From positions 392,711 through 456,710 of the forward strand of contig NZ_CH672376.1 of assembly GCF_000153105.1 (NCBI RefSeq): 64,000 nt of DNA, given 5' to 3'. The notes beneath the pieces are model-generated. The model was not told where the DNA came from, made no database searches, and saw only the letters and a list, made by a program, of their open reading frames with translations. This stretch comes from Blastopirellula marina DSM 3645. GTDB lineage: Bacteria; Planctomycetota; Planctomycetia; Pirellulales; Pirellulaceae. This document shows positions 27,717 through 37,079 of the stretch, one piece after another. The stretch's first letter is position 1, and each line of letters opens with the position of its first letter. The position numbers were made by a program, and so were the translations under genes.

Positions 27717-28973
27717 TTAGAAGCGAACGCGGAAGTCGGTGCGGAAGAGATAGTCGGCCCAATGGTCTTCGGTGACGCCGGTCGAACACGAAGCGCCCAC
27801 ATCGTAGCTCTTGCAGATAAACCAGCGGATGCCGGCCGAGCTTTGCACAAAGGTGGCGCCGCTGGCGCTGGTCGCGACGCCCAACGAGTTGGTGTAGGCG
27901 CCGGCTTGAAACGACCAGGCTTCTAGTTCAAGCGTGCCGATCAACGGCGAGCTAGGCGCCGGGTAGGCGAGCGTATGATTAATGCTGGTCGCCATGTGTA
28001 ACAGCGATCCGCCATAGGTTGGATCGGCTGCGATGGGGATCCATTCGCCAACTTCCATCTGCATGTAGGTTTCGGAAGCCAAGTTGACGCCGACAACGAC
28101 CGACGGTTCGAGCGAGACGTGCCCAGTGCCGAGTCCGCGCGAGACGCGTCCGGCAGGCATGTGCGTTTTCATCAAAAACGCGACCTGGAAAAGTCCGTTG
28201 TCGAAGAGCAGCGTTTTGGTGCCGATGGTCATGTCGCCGAAACCGGCGCCGTGCGGCGCTCCTTCGGGATCGACTTCCATATAGCGATATTCAAACGTCG
28301 CCGAGAACTTTTTGCCGCCGGTTTCGGTGTATTGGTAAAGCGTCATGTAGTCGACATCGGGAACGTAGGTCCCGGTCGGAGTGGGACCGGTCCCTGCTTT
28401 CGCCCAAAAGTATTCGGCGCGATCCGGGTGCGATAATCCAAAGCCGGAGTCGAAGCGAAACCGCATGGTCCCTTGCGGTCGCGGCGAAGCGACGAAAAAT
28501 GCGGAATCCTCCAGCGGTTTCCAGGCCGGTTCGTAACAGGGATCGACGCAGCACACCGCATGCTGCACAAGCCACATGAAACGTCCTGCTCGAGTCGTCG
28601 CCGTGCAAGGTTCGCAGCGACATTCGCCGCAAGTGCTGCACCCGTTCAATGGAATTTGATAAGAGCCCCAGTCTTCGCCGAGTTGTTCATTCTGCAGCGG
28701 AGCGACCTGTACCGGAGGGCCGATCGGAACCACTTCCGGAGACTCGGGAGGAGTCGGCAGCGCCGATTGCGACTCGAAACTAATCGGAGCCGAGTTGAAA
28801 TGAAACACGCGATCCGATGGCGAGTTGAAGATCGCTTGTTGCCCAGGCGGCTGCGGATCAACCGGCGGCAAGCGAAAGATTTCTTGGGCGTCGGCTTCTG
28901 CGCAAACGCCTGCTGCGATCCACAGTAGGATCACCGTGAATGAGCGGATCGGATTGAGAGAAGATTTGCCCAC
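27717..28973 (-). CDS. Exported beta-barrel-like protein, Cys-rich N-terminus
   Basis: A 418-aa exported protein, taking a GTG start at 28973 that gives a signal peptide cut near AEADA. A Pro-rich linker is followed by a Cys cluster (GCSTCGECRCEPC, then CCVDPC), then about 270 residues of alternating strands with aromatic girdles and a final FRTDFRVRF, as in outer-membrane beta barrels. The pattern recalls the MetA-pathway phenol-degradation outer-membrane family, but I cannot confirm membership. The open frame extends upstream to 29243 without a better start. It shares a 181-base divergent promoter region with another exported Cys-containing protein. Confidence 0.75.
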   Translation of the reverse strand: MGKSSLNPIRSFTVILLWIAAGVCAEADAQEIFRLPPVDPQPPGQQAIFNSPSDRVFHFNSAPISFESQSALPTPPESPEVVPIGPPVQVAPLQNEQLGEDWGSYQIPLNGCSTCGECRCEPCTATTRAGRFMWLVQHAVCCVDPCYEPAWKPLEDSAFFVASPRPQGTMRFRFDSGFGLSHPDRAEYFWAKAGTGPTPTGTYVPDVDYMTLYQYTETGGKKFSATFEYRYMEVDPEGAPHGAGFGDMTIGTKTLLFDNGLFQVAFLMKTHMPAGRVSRGLGTGHVSLEPSVVVGVNLASETYMQMEVGEWIPIAADPTYGGSLLHMATSINHTLAYPAPSSPLIGTLELEAWSFQAGAYTNSLGVATSASGATFVQSSAGIRWFICKSYDVGASCSTGVTEDHWADYLFRTDFRVRF

Positions 28974-29154
28974 GCGGTGTAAATCGATGCTGTTAAGGAT
29001 TCGGATGATGCCGCGGCGGGGGTTGTAGGGAATTATGGAGCGGCCATCAAGGCGAATCTCAAATCTCTTCTCGAATCGCGACTGACCTTGACGCGGACGC
29101 GCGTCGGCGAGTACATGCTGTAACGCTTTATTGCTCGTTTGAAGGTAGGAAATT

Positions 29155-30297
29155 ATGCGACTGTTGCTAGCTGCCGTATCACCGGCCCTATTGCTTGGGG
29201 CGAGCGTTTGCTGGGGGCAAGACATCCCTGGGGTAGGAACCACCGCCGCTGCGTCCGCTTATCCTACGGCCCCGTTAGCGCCGATTCCCTCGGCTGCGTC
29301 GGGAGGCTTCTTCAGCGAGATCTGCTCTTGCTTGCACGCGTCGCACGCCAATTGTTGTAACTCGACTTTCGGACACTTCCTGCATGACTCATTTGCACCG
29401 GTCAGCATGATGACCGGCGGATTACTTCCGCCTCCGTGCAATAGCGTTTACAACCAAGTGAAAAATGGTATCGCCAACGGCGTTGGTCCCAACGGCCAAC
29501 CGGTCTCTCCTGCCCAAGCCGCGGCGGCCAAAATTGCCGCCGATCAGGCGCAAGTGCCGGCCCGCGTCGCGGCGGTGAAAGCATTAGCTTGCGTCGACTG
29601 GCATTGGTACCCTGAAGCGGAAGCCGCGTTGATCTCGAGCCTGCGGTCGGATCGCAGCGAATGCGTCCGCTTTCAAGCGGCGATCGCATTCGCCGAAGCG
29701 CGAACCATGACGAAGGCGGCTTGCGAAGCGCTGCGGATTTGTGCCGAAGGGAGCGACAAAGATGGAAACCCATCAGAGAACTCTCCCCGCGTTCGCATCA
29801 TGGCGGTCGAAGCGCTCACCCACTGTATTGACTGCGGTCAGTTGTTTGAACGCCCTGAAGACAACTACGATCGCCCCGAATTTCCCGAAGGAGCGTTGCC
29901 GGTCAACAAAGTAGCTCTGACCGGCTACTATCTAAAAGCTTCGCAGCGATCTTCGGACGAGCTGCTGGCGGCCGCCCGAAAAACAGTCTCTTCGTTCCGC
30001 GCGGTGGCGCAGCAACCGGCGCCGACTTTGGCCGGAGGAGCTCCTCGCACGATCTTCGGCCTCTGGAAGCAATCGGGCGTCGAACCGATTCCTGCTGGTC
30101 AGCCGCCGATACCGACGCCGGCCGAAGCGATGGCCGAAGCGCCGTCGTTCGATTCCCCGACCTATGTCGCCGAGCAAGCAGGACAAACGCAGCCGCCCCC
30201 GAACGAATGGATGCTCGAACCGGCCAACGCCAACCCCGTCCGCTATAGCCCGCCGCGAACTTCGCTGGCCCCCGGACAGTCGATCCTCCAGCGGTAG
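29155..30297 (+). CDS. Exported HEAT-like repeat protein with Cys motif
   Basis: A 380-aa secreted protein. Signal peptide MRLLLAAVSPALLLGASVCW is cut near Gly21/Gln22, and a GGTAGG ribosome-binding site supports the ATG. A Cys/His segment (EICSCLHASHANCC) follows, then FGHFLHDSF. Residues 140-250 contain HEAT/PBS-like helical pairs (VAAVKALACVDWHWYPEAE, VRFQAAIAFAEA). The last 110 residues are Pro/Ala-rich and low complexity. It is divergent from the beta-barrel-like gene, and both carry N-terminal cysteine clusters. Function unknown. Confidence 0.82.
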   Translation: MRLLLAAVSPALLLGASVCWGQDIPGVGTTAAASAYPTAPLAPIPSAASGGFFSEICSCLHASHANCCNSTFGHFLHDSFAPVSMMTGGLLPPPCNSVYNQVKNGIANGVGPNGQPVSPAQAAAAKIAADQAQVPARVAAVKALACVDWHWYPEAEAALISSLRSDRSECVRFQAAIAFAEARTMTKAACEALRICAEGSDKDGNPSENSPRVRIMAVEALTHCIDCGQLFERPEDNYDRPEFPEGALPVNKVALTGYYLKASQRSSDELLAAARKTVSSFRAVAQQPAPTLAGGAPRTIFGLWKQSGVEPIPAGQPPIPTPAEAMAEAPSFDSPTYVAEQAGQTQPPPNEWMLEPANANPVRYSPPRTSLAPGQSILQR

Positions 30298-30320
30298 CCG
30301 AAGAGCGGACGCGGATGGAG

Positions 30321-30661
30321 GTCAGGCCTCAGCCTGACGCCGCGCCGCTTGGGTTTGGGCGCCATCGCCACGGCCGTGCGTGGCGATGATTACGCGTAAA
30401 ACGAATGTTTGAGTTGGCGCTGCCCACCAGAATTTGCCTACATGAATACCACCAATCGACCGCCACGGATTGGATAACTTATTCATTGCCACGCAAGGTC
30501 GTAGCAATGGCGTCCAATGATTCTGCCGCACATCATCGGCCTTGGCCTAACGCCGCGCCTTAGAATTGCCGAGCGATATTCGTTCGCTGGGGCTGGCCGG
30601 CAATCAAGAGGAAATGCCCGGCCCGTGACTTCCACTCGCGCAGCTTCCCTGCGCGCGAGTG
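30321..30661. other. Intergenic region with three hairpins
   Basis: The 30298-30684 gap holds no supported gene but has three strong stems: GTCAGGC-CTCA-GCCTGAC (30321-30338), a perfect 10-bp stem CATCGCCACG/CGTGGCGATG (30363-30388), and CACTCGCGC/GCGCGAGTG (30633-30661). The first two follow the HEAT gene and the last follows the minus-strand gene ending at 30685, so they may mark the two 3' ends. Confidence 0.5.
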
Positions 30662-30684
30662 AGAAAATGCGGCTGCAATCTCTT

Positions 30685-31533
30685 TTACTTCGTCGCCGCC
30701 TTCAGTCCTAGCAAACGGCATACGTAGATCGGCGAGAGTCCGTCTCGCGGCGCCGGCGATGAGAACGATTCGTCAGTGACACGCGCGAAATGAGGCTTCT
30801 CAGCGGGCGGCTCCAGGGGCGCTTCGGCAGGATTCGCCAGTTCAGTACTGACGGCGTAACGAGGAGTTATTTTCGGCGCCGCAACTTTGACTTCCGGCGC
30901 GGTCGCCGGCGAGTATCGGGACGCAACGACGGGGGTCGACGGCGCCGGTTCCACTTCGACCGGGCTCGGATCGGTTTGGGTCGCGCCATTTTCGGGAGTC
31001 GTGTGCGCCGGCATGATTTCGGCGACGTCACGCGGCGATTTTTTTGGCGACGCTTTCGCTTGTTGCGCCGCAGGCGCCGGCGTCACGGCGGCGGTATCGC
31101 TGATTAGTCGAACTTGCGATTGATGCGGCGTCGCTTCGCCTGGAAGCGGCCCCATCACCATCGCGGGACGGCGCCAATCGATCGGATCCGCAGGTGGAAT
31201 GCGAATCGGCGTCGTCGTAGCGGTGACGCTCTGGGGCGCTGACTCGGGGGTGACCGGGGGTAATCGTCGCAGACCCGGCGCCGGCGGCAAATCGCGCGCC
31301 GTCTCCGCTTTTGGGGCGGGCGCAGCAGTGGTTGCAGGTGCGGTGTTCGCTAGGGGAGGCGCAGTCGTGTCGGGCGCCGCAGTTTCGGCGGCTGTTTGCG
31401 GAGCCGAATCAGACCAGCGCGAAGCGTTGGCGCTGGTTGGCTGCAGCGACAAAGGAACGATGATCGTCAATCCGTAGGCGCAAACCGAAGCGAGAAATCG
31501 CCGCTTTCGGTCGTTCGCTTGCGTCCTGTCCAT
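30685..31533 (-). CDS. Exported Ala/Pro/Thr-rich protein
   Basis: A 282-aa low-complexity protein. A basic start (DRKRR) and hydrophobic stretch (LASVCAYGLTIIVPLSL) form a signal peptide or anchor. The body is rich in Ala, Pro and Thr with no fold visible, ending in a short ordered segment, GLSPIYVCRLLGLK. It may be a periplasmic spacer or wall-associated protein. The codon pattern is steady to the end, so I treat it as real. Unknown function. Confidence 0.65.
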   Translation of the reverse strand: MDRTQANDRKRRFLASVCAYGLTIIVPLSLQPTSANASRWSDSAPQTAAETAAPDTTAPPLANTAPATTAAPAPKAETARDLPPAPGLRRLPPVTPESAPQSVTATTTPIRIPPADPIDWRRPAMVMGPLPGEATPHQSQVRLISDTAAVTPAPAAQQAKASPKKSPRDVAEIMPAHTTPENGATQTDPSPVEVEPAPSTPVVASRYSPATAPEVKVAAPKITPRYAVSTELANPAEAPLEPPAEKPHFARVTDESFSSPAPRDGLSPIYVCRLLGLKAATK

Positions 31534-31803
31534 ATTTTTACCCCCCTAACAGATGTGCGGCTATATTGCGCCGCGCAGCGAATCAGACATCTTCTTGATC
31601 GGGGCGAGGACGGAATCGAGTTGAATGATTATGCGGTTTTTGTGCGACAGGAGTACTTTGTGGAAAGTTTGGCTAGCGTCGCAAGCAGGCCTATCGCGGC
31701 GATAGCGTCGGGTTCCCGCTGGCGGAAACAGGTTTCCCTCTCGCTAAGCCCCCCCGTTTTCCGTTACTATAATTAGGTTTGGGACCAAGGATGGGAGCCC
31801 GGT

Positions 31804-32037
31804 ATGTCAAAGTGGGAATGGATTTTGTATGCGGCGGCGGCGTATATCGCCGTGATGACGCTTGTCCGTTTTATGCGACAGCGTCGGAATGCGTTGACGA
31901 CCCAACTGCGTAAAGCCTTTGACGAAGAACATCAGCGTGCGCTCGAAGCGAAGAAGAAACAAAAGCGCCGCGACGAAGAATTGAAGCGTCAGACGGTATT
32001 TGAGCAGATGCTCGAGAAATCACGTGACGCCGCCTAG
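31804..32037 (+). CDS. Small single-pass membrane protein
   Basis: A 77-aa protein with one N-terminal transmembrane helix (WILYAAAAYIAVMTLVRFM) and a highly charged coiled-coil-like tail rich in Lys, Arg and Glu (EAKKKQKRRDEELKRQ). It lies 76 bases upstream of miaB on the same strand and may be on the same transcript. No family recognised. Confidence 0.7.
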   Translation: MSKWEWILYAAAAYIAVMTLVRFMRQRRNALTTQLRKAFDEEHQRALEAKKKQKRRDEELKRQTVFEQMLEKSRDAA

Positions 32038-32113
32038 CTAGTTACCGATCCAAATTTCGCCTGCGGTCGCCGCTTCCCGCGGACGTGCGATCCGCCTCCC
32101 CACGATTTGATCC

Positions 32114-33541
32114 ATGCCCAAACGTCTTTATATCGATACCGTCGGCTGCCAGATGAACATGCTCGACAGCGAACTGGTTGTCGCCAGCTTGCGTCAGCAA
32201 GGTTACGAACTGACGACTAAGCCGGAAGAAGCCGATACGCTGTTGTTCAATACTTGCAGCGTACGCGAGCAGGCCGAAAACAAAACATACAGCCACTTAG
32301 GCGTCTTGCGCGACTTGAAGGCGAGCCATCCGGAGAAAATCATCGGCGTGATGGGCTGCATGGCGCAAAACCATCAGAAGAAGATCTTTCAGCGCGCCCC
32401 TTACGTCGATCTGGTCGTTGGACCTGGACAGTTGCATCAAATTCCGTCATTGATCGACAAGGTCGCCGCCGGCGAAGGACGGCAGATCGAAGTTAGTCTC
32501 GGTCGACGTGACGGCTCACGCGTGGAGATCGCGCGGAGTCACGAAAGCTTCGATCCGTTGCGTGATCCCGAAATGCGCCCGACGCCGTTTCAGGCTTACG
32601 TCCGCATTCAGATCGGCTGCGACAAATTTTGCACCTACTGCATCGTGCCAAGCGTCCGCGGCCCCGAACAGGGACGCCGCCCTGAGGATATCTTGGCCGA
32701 GACGCGACATCTGGCCGATCAAGGAACGGTCGAAATCACGCTAGTCGGCCAAACGGTCAACAGCTATCGCGGGCAAGATGCGGCCGGCAAGAGCTGGAAC
32801 CTGGCCGATCTGCTGGCCGCGATCCACGAAATCGACGGCATTCGCCGCATCAAGTTCGTCACGAACTATCCCAAAGATATGACCGACGAGTTGTTGACCG
32901 CCGTGCGCGAGCTCGACAAGGTTTCGCCTTACTTGCACGTGCCGGCGCAAAGCGGTTCGAACGACATGCTGAAGCGGATGAAACGCGGCTACACGGTCGA
33001 GCAGTATCGGGACATGATGCGCCGAATTCGTGAAGGTGTCCCCGGCGCTGCGGTCAGCAGCGACTTCATCGTCGGTTTCTGCGGTGAGACCGAAGCCGAA
33101 TTTCAGATGACGGTCGATCTGGTCGAAGAGTGCCGTTTCAAGAACAGCTTTATCTTCAAATACAGCGAGCGTGAAGGAACCCGCGGCGCCGAGCTCTTTT
33201 TAGACGACGTGCCGTTTACGGTCAAGCAAGAGCGAAATAACACGCTGCTCGAGATCCAAAATCGGATCAGTCTAGAAGACAACCAAAAGCAGATCGGCAA
33301 TACGCTCAACGTGTTGGTCGAAGGGATCAGCAAAGCGGCCGCCAAAAAAGAGGATGCGGACGACTCGCCGGTTGTGCAATTGACGGGACGAACCCACTGC
33401 GATCGGATCGTCGTGTTTGACGGAAATCGCCGTCAAATCGGCCAGATCTTGCCGGTCGCAATCTACGATTCGGCGTCGCACACGCTCTTCGGCGAAGTCA
33501 TCACCGAAGAGTGCGGGTCCGAATTGTTCATGCTGAGCTAG
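32114..33541 (+). CDS. miaB: tRNA-2-methylthio-N6-dimethylallyladenosine synthase
   Basis: Radical-SAM methylthiotransferase of 475 aa acting on i6A37 of tRNAs. The N-terminal UPF0004 domain has the three cluster cysteines Cys12, Cys48 and Cys82 (VGCQMN, NTCSVRE, GCMAQ). The radical-SAM motif CDKFCTYC gives Cys169, Cys173 and Cys176, followed by VPSVRGPEQGR. A C-terminal TRAM-like domain spans about 375-470. The GCQMN start and the overall layout favour MiaB over RimO or MtaB. Convergent with the sigma factor gene, 53 bases apart. Confidence 0.96.
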   Translation: MPKRLYIDTVGCQMNMLDSELVVASLRQQGYELTTKPEEADTLLFNTCSVREQAENKTYSHLGVLRDLKASHPEKIIGVMGCMAQNHQKKIFQRAPYVDLVVGPGQLHQIPSLIDKVAAGEGRQIEVSLGRRDGSRVEIARSHESFDPLRDPEMRPTPFQAYVRIQIGCDKFCTYCIVPSVRGPEQGRRPEDILAETRHLADQGTVEITLVGQTVNSYRGQDAAGKSWNLADLLAAIHEIDGIRRIKFVTNYPKDMTDELLTAVRELDKVSPYLHVPAQSGSNDMLKRMKRGYTVEQYRDMMRRIREGVPGAAVSSDFIVGFCGETEAEFQMTVDLVEECRFKNSFIFKYSEREGTRGAELFLDDVPFTVKQERNNTLLEIQNRISLEDNQKQIGNTLNVLVEGISKAAAKKEDADDSPVVQLTGRTHCDRIVVFDGNRRQIGQILPVAIYDSASHTLFGEVITEECGSELFMLS

Positions 33542-33594
33542 AGCGTTCTGCGACTATTCTCTTCGGGCTACGAAGAAGCATTGGCTTGGCCGTA

Positions 33595-35151
33595 CTAACG
33601 CGGCTTGGTCGCGGCGGCGCGGAGGTCGCGAGCCTCCAAAAAGTCGTCGAGCTTGCGGATCAAGTGCGGTTGTCGCAGTTTGCGGATTGCAGCTGATTCG
33701 ATCTGGCGAATTCGTTCCCGCGTTACCGAAAACGCCTGGCTGACTTCTTCGAGCGTTTGCACGCGGCCGTCAAACATGCCAAAGCGTCGCCGTACGATCT
33801 CTTGTTCACGACTGGTCAATTCCTGCAGCAATTGATTGATCGCTAGCGGTAGTCGTTGTTCATCGGCGGACGACTGTTCGGCGTCACCGGACGCAAGAGT
33901 ATCGCCAAACGAGTCATCATCATTGTTCGAAACGTCCAGCGACATGATCGTGCGACCCAACCGATCGGCGGCGACCACTTCTCGTTCGGTCAGTTCCGCC
34001 TGCTTCGCGGTCAATTCGATCGGCGGTTCGCTCCGGTGTTCTTGTGACAAAATCGCTTTGGCGACGTTGATTTTTTGGATGCGATCCTGCATTCGTGCAG
34101 GCAGACGAATGGTTCTTCCTTGATCGGCGAGCCCCTTCATGACCGCCTGACGAATCCACCACGTCGCGTACGTGGCGAACTTATAGCCCAGCGAAGGATC
34201 GAACTTTTCGACCGCTCGCATCAAGCCCAGGTTCCCTTCCTGAATCAGGTCTAGATAGCTGAGTCCACGACCGCGAAACGACTTGGCGATCGATACGACC
34301 AGACGCAAGTTCGCGGACGTAATCGCGCGTTGGGCGCGGCAAAGCCCTTCGTGCGCTTGCATGATGCGGGGATATTGCCAAACGAGCGTTTCGGGAAACT
34401 CTTGGTACTTGTCGACCCAGACTTCGGCGCCCGCGCCTTGGCGGGGGAGTTGAAAATTGGTCCGACTATTCAAATCGCTGCGCTGGTTGCATAACTCTTG
34501 GACGAGTTTCCCCAGACGGGACAGGATGTCAGGCAAGAACTTGATCCGCAGAGTGAGACCTTCGATCAGAATCGCGGTTTGATAGCGACGACGAATGAGC
34601 CGTTCGATCGCTTGATTGCGCCGCTCGATTGGCTCGGGCGAGAGGAGGATTTGCAGATCGTCGGCGTTGCGCTGTTTCGCGTTGCGGAGATTCGCCAGGG
34701 CTTGCTGCAACTTCAGCATTTCGGCTTGCTTGCGAGCGGCGGATGTAACGGTGATCTCGAACGTGCGATCCAAGCGGCGCGATCCGTCCAGCGTTTCGAC
34801 GATCAGCTTTTCCACTTGCTTGACAGCGACTCCACAGCCGAACAATCGCCGCTGAAATCTTTTGCGTGCAGTGATCACGCGCTCGGTGGCCAGGCGTTCT
34901 TCGTTCGCCGATAGCAACGGCGAACGTGACATTTCGTTGAGATAACGCCGTAATGCGTCATCATCCCAAGCGTCGCTGGGCGTCGTATCTTTGCTAGGCG
35001 GCGCCGCGTCTTCGTCGCCAACTTCCTCACGCGGGGGCGTGGTGGAATTGCCGGTTAATGTCGATAAGCTTTCGGTCGCTTGACCAGCGAGCCATCCTAG
35101 GTCGCTTGAATCATGAGGCTCAACGCCTTTGGCTGCCTGCAACATTCGCAC
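33595..35151 (-). CDS. Sigma-70 factor, RpoD-like
   Basis: RNA polymerase sigma factor of 518 aa. Region 1.2 is at about 66-92 ([19 protein letters not shown]), a variable non-conserved domain spans 95-270, and region 2 is at 277-347 with [20 protein letters not shown] and [13 protein letters not shown]. Region 3 follows, then region 4 with [15 protein letters not shown] and the helix-turn-helix [18 protein letters not shown]. Region 2.4 reads [15 protein letters not shown], slightly off the RpoD consensus, so it could be a group 2 (RpoD-like, non-essential) factor. The gene follows a membrane protein with an anti-sigma-like N-terminus by 90 bases on the same strand. Confidence 0.93.
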   Translation of the reverse strand: MRMLQAAKGVEPHDSSDLGWLAGQATESLSTLTGNSTTPPREEVGDEDAAPPSKDTTPSDAWDDDALRRYLNEMSRSPLLSANEERLATERVITARKRFQRRLFGCGVAVKQVEKLIVETLDGSRRLDRTFEITVTSAARKQAEMLKLQQALANLRNAKQRNADDLQILLSPEPIERRNQAIERLIRRRYQTAILIEGLTLRIKFLPDILSRLGKLVQELCNQRSDLNSRTNFQLPRQGAGAEVWVDKYQEFPETLVWQYPRIMQAHEGLCRAQRAITSANLRLVVSIAKSFRGRGLSYLDLIQEGNLGLMRAVEKFDPSLGYKFATYATWWIRQAVMKGLADQGRTIRLPARMQDRIQKINVAKAILSQEHRSEPPIELTAKQAELTEREVVAADRLGRTIMSLDVSNNDDDSFGDTLASGDAEQSSADEQRLPLAINQLLQELTSREQEIVRRRFGMFDGRVQTLEEVSQAFSVTRERIRQIESAAIRKLRQPHLIRKLDDFLEARDLRAAATKPR

Positions 35152-35241
35152 TCGCTCCTTCTTGCGTCGCAGCGCCGCCCAAGCTGGCTAGCGGACCAGC
35201 ACTGCGATTGATTTTGAGGGGCGGCTCGATGAATTCGCGGC

Positions 35242-36696
35242 TTAGAGTCCGAGCGCGATCGTTTCCAGATGCAGGTATAGCTCGTGCAGCGACAAGGTCT
35301 TGCGACCAGCGGCTGCAGCGGCAATCTCGGGCGTATCCAGGGCTCGGGTCAGTTCACGACCAGAGAGGGAGCCGTCGCCGCTTCGATCCAGCGAAGCGAA
35401 CAAGCGTTGGGCCTGGGCCAGAATTTGCGAATCGTAAAGCTTGCCTTCAATCAATTGGAACTCACGCTGCAGCGCCGAAGCGCCAAACTCCGCCTCCACG
35501 AAATTCACCACGCCGTCGTGGTTCTGATCCCATAAGCGAATCTTTCGCGTGAATTCTTGGTCCAAACCCCCGGCAAGGCGAACGTTCTTCGTCACCTCTT
35601 CGTTGGTCCATACGCCATCATGATTGTCGTCGATTCGGAAAAATAGGCGAGCAACCTGACGCCCTGTTTCCGTTTCACGAAAACGTGCGTCCGCCAGGCA
35701 ACTGGCCAGTTCGCGATCGTCGATCTGATTGTTATCATCCAAATCGAGTTTGGAAATCAATTCAACCAGATCTTCGTCAGTCGACGTCAAGATTTTGGGC
35801 AACTTTCGTAAACCCGCAAGCATCTCGATGTCGGAAACTTCTTTCGCCGTATCCGTCTTCTCGGTAGCGAGCAGCGAGAGCAATTGTCTCCTGTCTTCCG
35901 CCGCGAAGTCGGTTGGCTTTACATAACGATCAAACGCCGCATCCGCTTTCTCCGTGAGGTTGGGCGTCGCGCGAGCAATCGCTCCCGTCCCCATCGGCTT
36001 GGTTTCCATCTTGTCAGGCGATGGAACCTCCGTAGCTGGGTTCGATGTAATCTTAATACGCATCCCAGGCGGTTTGCGATCGGGCAAAGTTGCCGGAGCG
36101 GTCGGAATTTCAGATTTCACGCGATTGTCGCCCGTTCCCATCAGTTCGGTAAAGTTGGGCGCGTGAACTTCGGGCTGCGGAACCGCCGCTTCTGGTGGGT
36201 TGGCGTCCGGCTTCTCTTCGACCGTGGTCGGAGAGACGGTGACGGGAACATCGTTGTTCAGATCGACGTTCGCCACGTCGTTATGGGGGATATCGCCGTT
36301 GTCACCCAGCCAAGCGGGGACCGCTAGCAGGCCAGCAACCAGCGCTGCAGCGGCGGCGCCGACGCCGATCCATCGCCACGATCGATTCGGGTTACGGCGA
36401 TGTCGGTCGGTCACGCGACCAGCAGGCGTCGGACGAAGTTCGACTGCGACCTCAGGCGCGACAGTAGTCGTCGCACTACGACGCGTGATTTCGGCAAAGA
36501 TATCGGCCGTCAGATCACGTCCAACCGTCGCGGCAGGTAAGCTGTGAACGGCATTGCGGGTCGTCGCCAGGCTTTTCAGCTGATTCTGCAGAGTCGGACT
36601 CTCAGCCAGCGCAGCTTCAACGCGCTGTAGCTCGACCGGGCCAAGTTGGCCGTCGAGATAAGCCGATAGCAGTTCTTCTGGAATCCCGGCGTTCAT
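35242..36696 (-). CDS. Membrane EF-hand protein with anti-sigma-like N-terminus
   Basis: A 484-aa single-pass protein. Residues 5-45 (ELLSAYLDGQLGPVELQRVE) resemble the cytoplasmic domain of ECF anti-sigma factors but lack the zinc His/Cys set. A transmembrane helix at 107-130 is followed by a Pro-rich periplasmic linker. Four canonical 12-residue EF-hand loops lie in the C-terminal half: 318-329 (DLDDNNQIDDRE), 356-367, 390-401 and 437-448, each ending in Glu. Calcium outside the membrane could thus be sensed and passed to a sigma factor inside, but that is inference. ATG 36696 gives the best domain start. The RpoD-like gene is next downstream. Confidence 0.88.
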   Translation of the reverse strand: MNAGIPEELLSAYLDGQLGPVELQRVEAALAESPTLQNQLKSLATTRNAVHSLPAATVGRDLTADIFAEITRRSATTTVAPEVAVELRPTPAGRVTDRHRRNPNRSWRWIGVGAAAAALVAGLLAVPAWLGDNGDIPHNDVANVDLNNDVPVTVSPTTVEEKPDANPPEAAVPQPEVHAPNFTELMGTGDNRVKSEIPTAPATLPDRKPPGMRIKITSNPATEVPSPDKMETKPMGTGAIARATPNLTEKADAAFDRYVKPTDFAAEDRRQLLSLLATEKTDTAKEVSDIEMLAGLRKLPKILTSTDEDLVELISKLDLDDNNQIDDRELASCLADARFRETETGRQVARLFFRIDDNHDGVWTNEEVTKNVRLAGGLDQEFTRKIRLWDQNHDGVVNFVEAEFGASALQREFQLIEGKLYDSQILAQAQRLFASLDRSGDGSLSGRELTRALDTPEIAAAAAGRKTLSLHELYLHLETIALGL

Positions 36697-36751
36697 AATA
36701 CTAGTTCGAGTGCAAAATCTTTCCGCCAAGAATGTTACCGCGCATGATTCG

Positions 36752-36802
36752 CAGGCCCCAGGCGGATCAGGCCGCGCGACTCAAAACTTAAGACGGGGCC
36801 TG
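36752..36802. promoter_or_regulatory. Inverted repeat in divergent promoter region
   Basis: Perfect 8-base inverted repeat CAGGCCCC/GGGGCCTG separated by 35 bases, inside the 383-base gap between the EF-hand gene and the secretin-like gene. It may be an operator or part of a leader RNA. Nothing else recognised in the gap. Confidence 0.3.
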
Positions 36803-37079
36803 TCACGTAAAAGTTCCTTCTCCCCAAAACGAAGCTCAGACATCGTGGGAGTGGAAGAACTAAGTGTAACGCAAATAACGAGTTAACGCAGGAATGCGGT
36901 TTTCTTTTTTTGTAAAACGATTCGCTAGCGGGAATCGTCTTCCTGGTTGAAATAGTCTCCCCAATTCCTACAAAGATGGTGATTAGGGCCCTCCATCGTG
37001 GTAGAGTGGGAGGAATCTTTGAGCTTCGTTGGACCCTGCGCTCAATTTTCCCATCATGCATCAGCCTGCGCTTTTCCCC

